From Lentisphaeria bacterium (GTDB lineage Bacteria > Verrucomicrobiota > Lentisphaeria > JABSQK01 > UBA12247), in the NCBI GenBank assembly GCA_003477185.1, contig DMTJ01000298.1:1-8689 (forward strand): a DNA stretch of 8,689 nt, in the 5' to 3' direction. Positions 1-7,571 of this stretch are shown here, in pieces. Made by a program: the position numbers and the translations under genes. Each line of letters opens with the position of its first letter. The stretch's first letter is position 1. Under the pieces are notes generated by a model. It was given only the letters and a program-made list of their open reading frames with translations. It made no database searches and had not been told where the DNA came from.

Positions 1-2240
1 GCCACCGCCTCTGTTTAATCGGGGACCCAAAGCAGGCGATCTACGGCTTTCGCGGGGCGGATATCGCGACCTATCGCCGGGCAGTCACGCGCTTACATAA
101 GGACTTTGGCGCGCCGCATTATGTGCTGCCCACCAACTGGCGGTCGGATGCGGCGTTAATCGATGCCTACAATCTAATTTTTTGCGATAAGGCTTGGTTC
201 GGGGAGAGCTATATCCCGGTTCGAGCTGCGCCTGCAGAGCTGGCCCGCAGAAAGCTGGTTCAGGATGACACGGGGCGCGAAGCGGTCACGGTGATCGATC
301 TCAGCGAAGAGGACCGCACAGCCGCGGAGGCGATGCGGCTGCAGGCTGACTTTATCGCAGCGGAGATTCAGGCGTTGCTCTCAGACCGAGGTCTGACGTA
401 CAGCGACGGCGACTCCGAGCGAACGTTGGCGGCAAATGATATCGCGGTTCTGGTCCGCACGGCCCGCGAGGCGCGAGACCTCGAGGCGGCCTTCCGTAGA
501 ACTGGCGTGCCGTTTGCGTACTACAAGAAAGGCGGGCTTTACAAGACCGACGAAGCGTATCACCTGCATCTGATGTTGACGGCAGTTCACCGCTGTTATG
601 ATGACGGTGCCTTACGCCGCGCATTGCTCTCGCCCTTCTTCGGCATTCCGGTCGATGCCCTTTGGCGCACCGAGTTGCTGACTTCGCAACACACGCTGCG
701 CGCCTTGTTCACCCGCTGGCAGGAGTGGGCGAGAGCACGCAACTGGAGTCTGCTGTTTCACTCGCTGCTCTACGACACGGGGCTGCTTCAGCGACTCGCA
801 GCTGAGCCACACGGCGAGCGGGCGGGGACCAACTACCAGCACATCCTGCAGGAGCTGCATGAGATTGCCATCCAGCGCGGCTTCGAGCTTCCTGACGTGG
901 CGAACCACCTGCACAACTGCATCAGCGGGACCATCGAACTGCGTGACGAAGCAGAGATCCAGCGGCTGGACAGTGAGCGCACGAACGTGCAGATCATGAC
1001 CATGCACGTGTCTAAAGGCCTGGAGTTTCCTGTTGTTTTCGTAGCTGGCGGCTTCAGCCCATCGTTCTATGCGCGGTATTGGAAAGTCCGGAAAGACGGA
1101 GTGATTACCTACGATTTGACCAAAGATCTGCAGCTCGCGATGGCTCACAAGCGTGAAGAGGACGAGGAGTACAAGCGGCTATTCTATGTCGCCTTAACGC
1201 GGGCGGTGCACAAGCTCTATGTGCCGTTCTATACCTGCCCGCCAGGAGGAAGGGAGTCGGCCATATCCAGCTTTGTCTGCCAGGCAATCCGGAAGAACTG
1301 GCTACAGGATTGCCCGACCGTATCGCGCGTGTCGGTAACGGCACTGCGGGTACCAGCTGCCAGCGCTGACGCCCCGAAAACGCCCATGCCCGCGAGCAAA
1401 GACTTCATCCCCCTCCCCGCCCCCCCCGCGGCCTACGACTACTCTGCTCGTTCCAAACGAGTCCTTTCCTTTTCCAGCCTGCACCAGCATGACGCGGCCT
1501 CCGATCAACAGCCTGATGCTCGCGCCGCGGACGAACCCGTGCACAGGGAGCCAAGCGCCGATAAAGCCTTGCCGCCAGGCACGGCCACCGGCTCGATGCT
1601 GCATGGCATCTTCGAGTTTGCAGACTGGCGAATCGTTCGTGAGGCGCACTCCGCAACTGCCCTGGAGGCAACCAGCGTTGCGGAAATCGCAAACGACTGC
1701 ATTGACGAGTTTAACGTGCTGGCAGAAACTGACCAACCGCGCAGCGTGGTCCGCGCAGCAGCCTTGGATCTAGTCTATCGCAACCTACGTGCCCAGTTGC
1801 CTGGGGACATTGTCCTGACGGACCTCCCGGAGAAGGACAAGATTGCCGAGATGAGCTTTCTGTTTCCGCACGTGGACGGCGGCAGAAATGCCTTGAAGGG
1901 ATTTGTCGACCTGCTGTTTCGCGTAGACGGGCGCTATTTCATTCTGGATTGGAAGTCGAACTGGCTCGAGCGCTACGACCAACCGGCGGTCGCTCAGGCG
2001 ATGTCTGCGGCGGGCTATCACCTCCAGTACAAGCTCTATACCTGCGCCTTGGCTCGCTGGCTCTGCCCCCACAGTGACGCAGAGTTCCTGCAACAATTCG
2101 GCGGCGCCTACTACCTGTTTTTGCGCGGCGTAGATGCGCCAGGCGGCGGCGTCTTCTTCCGCAGGCCCGCGGGCACCGCCGAGCTACAGGAATGGCGCGA
2201 CGATGTGGACAGCGCGATCGCCACTCGCATGCAACGCTGA
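1..2240 (+). CDS. recB: RecBCD enzyme subunit RecB (exodeoxyribonuclease V beta), 5'-truncated by the window
   Basis: RecB is the 3'-5' helicase and nuclease subunit of RecBCD, which resects double-strand breaks and loads RecA. The reading frame is open from base 3, giving 745 visible residues. E. coli RecB is about 1180, so roughly 430 N-terminal residues, including the Walker A motif, lie upstream. Visible SF1 helicase motifs are GDPKQAIYGFRGAD (residues 7-20), NWRS (45-48), TMHVSKGLEFP (333-343) and RLFYVALTRA (392-401). A proline-rich linker (about 460-477) leads to the RecB-type nuclease domain, with H534 in SMLHG, D636 in GFVDL, D649 and K651 in LDWKSN, and the QYKLY motif (Q675). The end closely matches E. 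coli RecB (YLFLRGVD). No recD follows; the next gene is gcvH. A run of eight C bases lies in the linker (see findings). The family call is firm; which subunits partner it is not visible. Confidence 0.95.
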   Translation, partial: HRLCLIGDPKQAIYGFRGADIATYRRAVTRLHKDFGAPHYVLPTNWRSDAALIDAYNLIFCDKAWFGESYIPVRAAPAELARRKLVQDDTGREAVTVIDLSEEDRTAAEAMRLQADFIAAEIQALLSDRGLTYSDGDSERTLAANDIAVLVRTAREARDLEAAFRRTGVPFAYYKKGGLYKTDEAYHLHLMLTAVHRCYDDGALRRALLSPFFGIPVDALWRTELLTSQHTLRALFTRWQEWARARNWSLLFHSLLYDTGLLQRLAAEPHGERAGTNYQHILQELHEIAIQRGFELPDVANHLHNCISGTIELRDEAEIQRLDSERTNVQIMTMHVSKGLEFPVVFVAGGFSPSFYARYWKVRKDGVITYDLTKDLQLAMAHKREEDEEYKRLFYVALTRAVHKLYVPFYTCPPGGRESAISSFVCQAIRKNWLQDCPTVSRVSVTALRVPAASADAPKTPMPASKDFIPLPAPPAAYDYSARSKRVLSFSSLHQHDAASDQQPDARAADEPVHREPSADKALPPGTATGSMLHGIFEFADWRIVREAHSATALEATSVAEIANDCIDEFNVLAETDQPRSVVRAAALDLVYRNLRAQLPGDIVLTDLPEKDKIAEMSFLFPHVDGGRNALKGFVDLLFRVDGRYFILDWKSNWLERYDQPAVAQAMSAAGYHLQYKLYTCALARWLCPHSDAEFLQQFGGAYYLFLRGVDAPGGGVFFRRPAGTAELQEWRDDVDSAIATRMQR

Positions 2241-2245
2241 TTTTT
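2210..2245 (+). terminator. possible weak intrinsic terminator of recB
   Basis: CAGCG (2210-2214) is repeated as CGCTG (2235-2239), overlapping the recB stop codon, and is followed by five T bases (2241-2245). The stem is only 5 bp around a 20-base loop that can itself fold, so the structure is weak. A role in separating recB from gcvH is inferred. Confidence 0.25.
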
Positions 2246-2335
2246 GGACGAAATCCGTGGGGTGATTGCTTGCATACACAGCGTATCGAGCTACTGAATT
2301 AGCATTGGATAATCATTTAAAAACGAGAGAGTTTC
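2241..2335 (+). promoter_or_regulatory. gcvH leader with candidate promoter and ribosome binding site
   Basis: This 95-base gap is the longest between plus-strand genes before 7283, and it is more AT-rich than its surroundings near the 3' end. GATAAT at 2308-2313 resembles a -10 box, but no good -35 box lies 16-18 bases upstream. A weaker alternative is TTGCAT (2270-2275) with TACTGA (2292-2297). A purine-rich GAGAGAG (2325-2331) just before the ATG at 2336 can serve as ribosome binding site. I see no glycine-riboswitch-like conserved core. It probably starts the gcvH-recJ-rnc-receptor unit, which is inference. Confidence 0.35.
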
Positions 2336-2713
2336 ATGAAGAAATTTGCGCCCAGCCATGAGTGGATCGAGGTCAAAGACGGTAGCGGTGTGATCGGCAT
2401 TTCCGCGCATGCTGCGAAGGAACTCGGGGATGTGACATACGTGGAATTGCCGGACGCTGGTGCCACGCTGCAGGTAGGGGATACCCTGGGCAGTGTGGAA
2501 TCAGTGAAGGCCGCCTCGGACATCTACGCACCAGTCGGATGCACCGTGGACGAGGTAAACTCACCGCTCGAGGACGAGCCGGAGCTGCTCAACGAGTCAC
2601 CGCAAGATCGTGGTTGGCTCTGCAAGGTATCAAACATACGGGAGCAAGATCTGGATAGTCTGATGACTGAGGATGCCTATAAGGCGTTCCTGGGGTCCGA
2701 CGGCGCCGGCTGA
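2336..2713 (+). CDS. gcvH: Glycine cleavage system H protein (lipoyl carrier)
   Basis: GcvH carries the aminomethyl intermediate of glycine on a lipoyl arm between the P, T and L proteins of the cytoplasmic glycine cleavage system. The 125-residue product has normal family length. It begins with the typical SHEWIEV segment, continues through VGIS-like and LGDVTYVELP strands, and contains the lipoylation site ESVKAASDIYAP with K58 as modified lysine. The ends ELLNESPQDRGWLCKV and the short C-terminal helix also match the family. The ATG at 2336 follows a purine-rich ribosome binding site and fits the family's N-terminus. No gcvT, gcvP, lpd or lipoate ligase gene is in the window, so this is a gcvH separated from its usual partners. 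It could serve glycine cleavage with partners encoded elsewhere, or act in lipoyl relay. It lies 7 bases before recJ. Confidence 0.95.
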   Translation: MKKFAPSHEWIEVKDGSGVIGISAHAAKELGDVTYVELPDAGATLQVGDTLGSVESVKAASDIYAPVGCTVDEVNSPLEDEPELLNESPQDRGWLCKVSNIREQDLDSLMTEDAYKAFLGSDGAG

Positions 2714-2720
2714 CTCCCGG

Positions 2721-4439
2721 ATGCCTGACAGAAAAGCTCTGCAGTGGAACATAGCCCGGCCTGACGACGACGCGATTCACGCCATCATGCGTGAGTTTAA
2801 AGTGACGCGCCCCACCGCACTGGTGCTTGCGAATCGCGACGTGCCGAACGAGGCGATCCCGTCGTTTCTGAACCCACGACTCCAAGATCTTAGCGACCCC
2901 TATTTGCTCCCCGGCGCGCGAACTGCCGCAGCCAGAATTTGGCAGGCAGTGCAGCGCAACGAGCGTATTCTCGTGCACGGCGACTACGACGTGGATGGCA
3001 TTACCAGCACCGCCCTGCTGGTCTCCGTTTTGCGGGCGGTCGGTGCTGGCGTAGATTCCTTTTTGCCGCATCGTTTGGAAGATGGCTATGGCCTGACCGC
3101 CGCCTCGCTGGAGAAGTCCGTCAAGGAGCACCAGCTGATCATCACGGTAGATTGTGGTATCACAAGCTTCGAAGCTGCGAACTACGCGAAACAGCGCGAT
3201 GTGGACCTGATCATCACGGATCATCACCAGCCTGCCGGTGTGCTGCCCGAGGCGGTCGCGGTCTGCAATCCCAAGATTGTCGCGGACAAGCCGGAAGCAG
3301 CGCACTTGCAGTGCCTGGCCGGCGTTGGCGTGGCCTTCAAGATCGCGCATGCACTGCTGAAATACGGTCGCGACGAGCAACTCGGCGGCGAAACCGTAGA
3401 CCTGCGTAACTACTTGGATCTTGTCGCCCTGGGGACAATCGCGGACATGGTCCCGCTATGGGGCGAGAATCGCTGTCTGGTACGCTATGGCATGCATATC
3501 ATGTCCCAGCAGGGCCGCCCCGGCATCCGCGCTCTGTGCGACCATGCCAAGCTGAGCGAGACGGTTCGCGCGCAGGACGTAGCCTTCCGGCTCGCCCCAC
3601 GCATCAACGCCGCTGGCCGCCTAGCAGACCCGAACTGTGCACTGAAGCTGCTACTTACAGAAAGCTACGGCGAAGCCATGGCGCTAGCCGCCGATTTGGA
3701 TGCCTTAAACACCGAGAGACAGCGCGTCGAACGCGCGAGCTATCTGGCGGCCGAGGCCCAAATCGAGAAATTACAGTTGGAGAACTCACCAGCAATGGTG
3801 GTAGCAGGTGAGAACTGGGTGCGTGGCGTGGTCGGGATCGTTGCCTCCCGTATCGTCCAGGCCTACGATAAACCTGCAATTGCACTGGCGATCGAGGATG
3901 GGATCGCACATGGCTCCGCACGCAGTGTCCCCGGCGTGGATCTGGTCGCCGCGCTGCGTGAGTGCGATTCGCTGCTGTCGCGCTATGGCGGGCATCCGAT
4001 GGCCGCTGGCCTAAAGTTGGACGTCGCGAATCTGGACGCCTTTCGCGAGAAGTTTTCCCTCGCCGTCCAAGGGGAAACCAAAGGGGAGCCATACCAGCCC
4101 ACGCTGGACTGCGACGGGGAAACAACCTTCCGGGAACTCAGCAGCCGATTTTTTGCGGAGCTTGATGAGCTCCGGCCGTTCGGTCATAGCAATCGCCCCC
4201 CAACCTTCTGCTTCGAGGGCGTCTCCCCCCGCTATGTCAAGAGTCTCGGCGAGCACCACACCCGCGGCCAGCTGTTTCATTGCGGGTACGGGATGCCGTT
4301 TATCGCCTTCAATCGTACGCCGGAAGAGTTTTCAAAAGATGGCCTGTCGGTGGCAGCTGTCCCACAGCTCTGGCGCCAACATGATCAGGACGTCCAGCAA
4401 CTCGAAATTCTCGATGTACGCACGGAAGCTCTCCGATGA
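2721..4439 (+). CDS. recJ: Single-stranded-DNA-specific exonuclease RecJ
   Basis: RecJ is a cytoplasmic 5'-3' single-strand DNA exonuclease used in recombination, base excision and mismatch repair. The product is 572 residues, close to E. coli RecJ (577). DHH-domain motifs are visible: HGDYDVDG (86-93), VDCGI (D144), TDHH (167-169) and LGTIADMVPL (D242), all metal-binding regions. INAAGRLAD follows. The DHHA1 domain has RGVVGIVASRI (368-378), a GSARS segment and YGGHPMAAGL (GGH 423-425). The remainder to the C-terminus fits the OB-fold region. I chose ATG 2721 because it lies 7 bases after the gcvH stop and gives the usual N-terminus. A longer start at 2673 would sit inside gcvH and add 16 residues without family support. 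No strong ribosome binding site precedes 2721, so translational coupling to gcvH is likely. The stop overlaps the start of rnc. Confidence 0.95.
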   Translation: MPDRKALQWNIARPDDDAIHAIMREFKVTRPTALVLANRDVPNEAIPSFLNPRLQDLSDPYLLPGARTAAARIWQAVQRNERILVHGDYDVDGITSTALLVSVLRAVGAGVDSFLPHRLEDGYGLTAASLEKSVKEHQLIITVDCGITSFEAANYAKQRDVDLIITDHHQPAGVLPEAVAVCNPKIVADKPEAAHLQCLAGVGVAFKIAHALLKYGRDEQLGGETVDLRNYLDLVALGTIADMVPLWGENRCLVRYGMHIMSQQGRPGIRALCDHAKLSETVRAQDVAFRLAPRINAAGRLADPNCALKLLLTESYGEAMALAADLDALNTERQRVERASYLAAEAQIEKLQLENSPAMVVAGENWVRGVVGIVASRIVQAYDKPAIALAIEDGIAHGSARSVPGVDLVAALRECDSLLSRYGGHPMAAGLKLDVANLDAFREKFSLAVQGETKGEPYQPTLDCDGETTFRELSSRFFAELDELRPFGHSNRPPTFCFEGVSPRYVKSLGEHHTRGQLFHCGYGMPFIAFNRTPEEFSKDGLSVAAVPQLWRQHDQDVQQLEILDVRTEALR

Positions 4440-5158
4440 ATTGGCACAACCTGCAACGGACCATCGGCTACCTTTTTTCTGACGTCAGCCAGCTCGAGAA
4501 TGCGCTGACCCATCCATCCTATGCGGCAGAAACTGCCGTGGATACGGAACACTATGAACGTCTGGAGTTTCTCGGCGATGCCGTGCTGCAAATAGTGATC
4601 ACCGATCTGATCTTCTTAGCCTATCCGGCCGCGCCAGAAGGACAGATGACAAAAATGCGATCCTTGCTGACGCGAGAGAGCACCCTGGCCGAGTTCGGGC
4701 GAAGCCTGGATCTAGGCAATCACCTGCGGCTGGGGAAGGGCGAAGCGGCCACCGGCGGTAAAAACCGCGAGTCGCTGCTTTGCGATTCCTTCGAAGCGCT
4801 CCTCGGGGCCATGTATCTCGACGCAGACAGCGACCTTGAGCCCGTCCGCGAGCTGATGCTCGAGTTACTTGGCGACTCGCTGATGGATCTCGAGTCCAAG
4901 CTCGCGCAGGCCAACCCGAAGGGCGCGCTGCAAGAGCTCACGCAGATGCTGTTCGGCAAGCACCCATTCTACGAGACCATTGGCGTCGAGGGCCCAGATC
5001 ATGAGCGCATCTTTACAGTCCAAGTGCTGATAGACAAGATGGTGTATGGCGAAGGCTCTGGCAAGAAGCGGCAACTGGCCGAAGAGCAGGCGGCACTAGC
5101 CGCAATCAATTATCTTGAAACTGACCACGGGAAAGAACATAACGATGAGACCCCATAG
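4436..5158 (+). CDS. rnc: Ribonuclease III
   Basis: RNase III cleaves double-stranded RNA in the cytoplasm, processing rRNA precursors and some mRNAs and antisense pairs. The 240-residue product has normal length. The nuclease domain (about 1-150) carries the signature ERLEFLGDAVL (41-51), with E41 and D48, and the second acidic pair D117 and E120 in CDSFEALLGA; these four match the metal ligands of E. coli RNase III (E38, D45, D114, E117). A double-stranded RNA-binding domain spans about 159-228, beginning at NPKGALQELTQ and ending with GKKRQLAEEQAALAAI. The ATG overlaps the recJ TGA as ATGA, and a GGAAG ribosome binding site (4424-4428) lies 7 bases upstream inside recJ. In many bacteria rnc is followed by era; here it is followed by a TonB-dependent receptor gene that overlaps its last 14 bases. 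The LTHPSYAAE and NPKGALQE wording differs from the enterobacterial protein. Confidence 0.95.
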   Translation: MNWHNLQRTIGYLFSDVSQLENALTHPSYAAETAVDTEHYERLEFLGDAVLQIVITDLIFLAYPAAPEGQMTKMRSLLTRESTLAEFGRSLDLGNHLRLGKGEAATGGKNRESLLCDSFEALLGAMYLDADSDLEPVRELMLELLGDSLMDLESKLAQANPKGALQELTQMLFGKHPFYETIGVEGPDHERIFTVQVLIDKMVYGEGSGKKRQLAEEQAALAAINYLETDHGKEHNDETP

Positions 5159-7283
5159 AATCCCTCACGCTCATGGCCTGCGCTTGGTGCTAGCTGCAAT
5201 CGTGGCCTTGAGCATAGCCGCGGAAGAGCTGCCGACTGTCACCGTAACGGCGACCAAGCGCAGCGAATCCCCGGCACGCATCCCGCTCAGCCTGAGCCTG
5301 GTGAATGAAGCCTTACTGAACGAGCTATCGCCCAACACGATCAACGATATTGCAGACCGCATCCCGAATCTGCACATCGTCTCGTTCTCCGCCGCGCGCT
5401 TGAGCTTCCCCTACATCCGCGGCATCGGCTCCGGCCAGGGAAATCCGGCGATCGGCACCTATATCGATGATATTCCGCAGCTGTCGATCAACACTGCACG
5501 CATGGAGTTTCTTTCGCCAAAGCAGGTCGAGGTGTTGCGAGGTCCACAAGGCACCTTGTACGGCCGCAATACCCTGGGCGGCGTGATCTTGGTTCAGTCA
5601 CAGCCACCCGCTGATGTGTTTGGCGGCTCACTCGATTACGAAGTGGCTGGCGATAACCAGCATCGAGTCAAGCTCCGCCTGAGCGGCCCGCTCAATGACG
5701 AGGCAGCCTACGCGCTCGACGCAGCCTATCGCGTCCGCGATGGCTACACCGAGAACACCATCACTGGCAACGATGTCGACAGCCGCGATGCCTTGGCCAC
5801 CCGCGCCGAACTGCGGCTGAATGTAGATGACTGGGATGTCCGTGTCGGAGTGCAGGCGCAGCGTGATCGAGATGGCGCATTCGCCCTCTACGACCTGGAC
5901 TCAGTCCGCAGTAATCCGCACGAGGTAGAGTACGACTTCGAGGGCCGGACCGATCGCGACGTCGTCGCTCCATTTTTGCGCCTCGAGCGTATCGGCGAGC
6001 AGATCGACTTTGTCAGCATCACCGGGTTTCAGCATTGGCGGGTCGTGGACCTTACCGACAGCGACTTCAGCAGCACGCCCAACACGCAGGACGGTGGCCG
6101 CACCCGCGAAGTGGTGGAAGACCAAGACGAATGGACGCAGGAGTTTCGCTGGCGCAGCTCTGACGATGCGGAGTTGCAGCTGACCGAGGAAATCACCGCC
6201 CGCTGGCTAGCCGGAATCTACGGGTCTCATTCAGACTTCACGCAGGAAACCACCGACATCTTTGGCCAGGATATTAACCACCCACAGTTTGGGCTCATTC
6301 CGGTAACGTTTACCCTCACAGGAGCAGCGCAGATGCAGGACACCGGTATTGCAGCCTTTGGCCAGACCACGCTGACCCTGCAAGACAGCATCGACCTGAC
6401 TCTGGGTGCCCGCGTGGCGCATGAAGACAAACATGCCGACCGCGCGAGCTTCGGCCCGCCGTCTCCAACAGGCGATACCGATCTTGCCTACGCGACGGAC
6501 TCGTTCGACGACAGCGACTCGGCCGTATCGCCCAAGATTGCGCTCGCCTGGCGGCCTTGCCCCGCATTCACAGCCTTTGCCTCCGCAGCCAAGGGCTACA
6601 AATCGGGCGGCTTCAATCCCTGGGCTCCCTCCCGCGAGCTGGTGACCTACGATTCCGAAGAATCCTGGACCTACGAGCTGGGCGTAAAGGGACATGCGCT
6701 CGACCGCAAACTTCACTATGCAGCCACGCTGTTTCACGTCGAGTGGGACGACATGCAGATCTACCTGCCTAGCACCTTCGGCCTGTTCTATCTTGATAAC
6801 GTCGGCACCTCCCGGAGCCGTGGCATGGAACTCGAATCCACGCTGGATCTCGGCGGCGGATTTCAGCTGGACGGCAGCGTGGGTATCACCGCTGCCGAGT
6901 TTACCGACGACTACGACGACCCGTTTGCGCCCGGTACATCTGCCGACGGAAATTCCGTGCACTTCGCCCCGGAGCACACCTGGCACCTTGGCCTGAGCAA
7001 GCACGGGGCGATCAACCAGGACCTGACCGGCCACGCGCGCATTGATCTGAGCGGAGTCGGCGAATACGCCTACGACCCGACCAATGCGCAGAAGCAAGAA
7101 GCCTACGTGCTTACGCACTTGCAGGTCGGGATCAGCAGCGAGCGCTGGGACGTACGGGCTTGGGTGCACAACCTGTTCGACGAGGAATACGTCCCCGTTG
7201 CCTTTCGAGTTGCGCCCGGCACCTACATCGGCGAAGCTGGAGCGCCGCGCACCGTCGGCATAGGCCTCGGCTTCAGCTTCTAG
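5145..7283 (+). CDS. TonB-dependent outer-membrane receptor, substrate unknown
   Basis: Receptors of this family are 22-strand outer-membrane barrels that import siderophores, cobalamin, sugars or other ligands using TonB-ExbBD energy. The product is 712 residues from ATG 5145, which has a GGGAAAG-like ribosome binding site about 10 bases upstream; a TTG at 5115 would add 10 residues before the signal peptide and is less likely. A signal peptide covers about 1-26 (basic start, hydrophobic LVLAAIVALSIAA). A TonB-box-like stretch LPTVTVTA (29-36) follows, then a plug domain with RGIGS and the conserved VEVLRGPQGTLYGRNTLGG. The barrel shows KGYKSGGFNPW (from 483), NLFDEEY (676-682), a GAPRT motif and a terminal phenylalanine, as needed for BAM insertion. 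There is no N-terminal signalling domain, so no sigma/anti-sigma coupling is expected. No transport partner is nearby, so the ligand cannot be named. It overlaps rnc by 14 bases. Confidence 0.9.
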   Translation: MRPHRIPHAHGLRLVLAAIVALSIAAEELPTVTVTATKRSESPARIPLSLSLVNEALLNELSPNTINDIADRIPNLHIVSFSAARLSFPYIRGIGSGQGNPAIGTYIDDIPQLSINTARMEFLSPKQVEVLRGPQGTLYGRNTLGGVILVQSQPPADVFGGSLDYEVAGDNQHRVKLRLSGPLNDEAAYALDAAYRVRDGYTENTITGNDVDSRDALATRAELRLNVDDWDVRVGVQAQRDRDGAFALYDLDSVRSNPHEVEYDFEGRTDRDVVAPFLRLERIGEQIDFVSITGFQHWRVVDLTDSDFSSTPNTQDGGRTREVVEDQDEWTQEFRWRSSDDAELQLTEEITARWLAGIYGSHSDFTQETTDIFGQDINHPQFGLIPVTFTLTGAAQMQDTGIAAFGQTTLTLQDSIDLTLGARVAHEDKHADRASFGPPSPTGDTDLAYATDSFDDSDSAVSPKIALAWRPCPAFTAFASAAKGYKSGGFNPWAPSRELVTYDSEESWTYELGVKGHALDRKLHYAATLFHVEWDDMQIYLPSTFGLFYLDNVGTSRSRGMELESTLDLGGGFQLDGSVGITAAEFTDDYDDPFAPGTSADGNSVHFAPEHTWHLGLSKHGAINQDLTGHARIDLSGVGEYAYDPTNAQKQEAYVLTHLQVGISSERWDVRAWVHNLFDEEYVPVAFRVAPGTYIGEAGAPRTVGIGLGFSF

Positions 7284-7299
7284 CAACGCTCGGTTTCGC

Positions 7300-7346
7300 G
7301 ACCACTTAATAGAATGCGCTCGCCTGGTAGCGGGCGAATCGTGGTC
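7300..7346 (+). terminator. nested hairpin after the receptor gene, possible terminator
   Basis: GACCAC (7300-7305) pairs perfectly with GTGGTC (7341-7346). Inside it TCGCC (7320-7324) pairs with GGCGA (7333-7337), with an alternative inner pairing of CGCT with AGCG. It begins 17 bases after the receptor stop. There is no following T-run, so it would be a factor-dependent terminator or a 3'-end stabiliser at best. Confidence 0.3.
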
Positions 7347-7539
7347 CTTGCATTTCTGGCTATGTGGCTTAGCGGCCGACAGGGAACGTCCGTCTGGCGC
7401 TGTCCCTAGGAGGTGCGGCTTAGATGGGCATGCCGGCTGTGACATAATAGGAAATTGCTTTTTCCAATGTCTGGAGAATAGCAGATAGGGAGGTGTATTC
7501 AGCTCTTGCCAACCCTAATGCAGGCAGGTGGCGGGGTGG

Positions 7540-7567
7540 CGTGGCGAATCCCTCGTGATCCGCCACG
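7540..7567 (-). terminator. 7-bp perfect inverted repeat just downstream of the dioxygenase gene
   Basis: CGTGGCG (7540-7546) and CGCCACG (7561-7567) form a perfect GC-rich stem around a 14-base loop. It ends 4 bases from the stop codon of the minus-strand dioxygenase gene. The position suits a transcription terminator or an mRNA 3'-end stabiliser for that gene, but there is no T-tract on either strand. Confidence 0.35.
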
Positions 7568-7571
7568 TCGG

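Larger units (their letters stand above)
7284..7571. other. convergent intergenic region with inverted repeats, no convincing gene
   Basis: This 288-base stretch separates the 3' ends of the receptor gene (+) and the dioxygenase gene (-), so terminators for both would be expected here. It holds a nested inverted repeat at 7300-7346, a small GGAAA/TTTCC repeat at 7450-7465, and a 7-bp perfect inverted repeat at 7540-7567. None has a proper T-tract in either direction. A perfect AGGAGGT (7408-7414) precedes only a 7-codon ORF. I see no tRNA, known small RNA or protein with family resemblance. Confidence 0.6.

Noticed and set aside
2241..2335. Glycine riboswitch upstream of gcvH
   Set aside because: The gap is only 95 bases and I cannot find the conserved core or tandem aptamer layout expected of one.
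2673..2720. Earlier recJ start inside gcvH
   Set aside because: It would add 16 residues with no family resemblance and overlap gcvH by 41 bases, while ATG 2721 gives the normal N-terminus.
2589..3380. 263-codon minus-strand open frame across gcvH and recJ
   Set aside because: It lies opposite the catalytic motifs of recJ and has no recognisable domain.
6231..7445. 404-codon open frame on the minus strand opposite the receptor gene
   Set aside because: It is antisense to a clearly recognised receptor gene and shows no family features. Long antisense frames are common in GC-rich genes.
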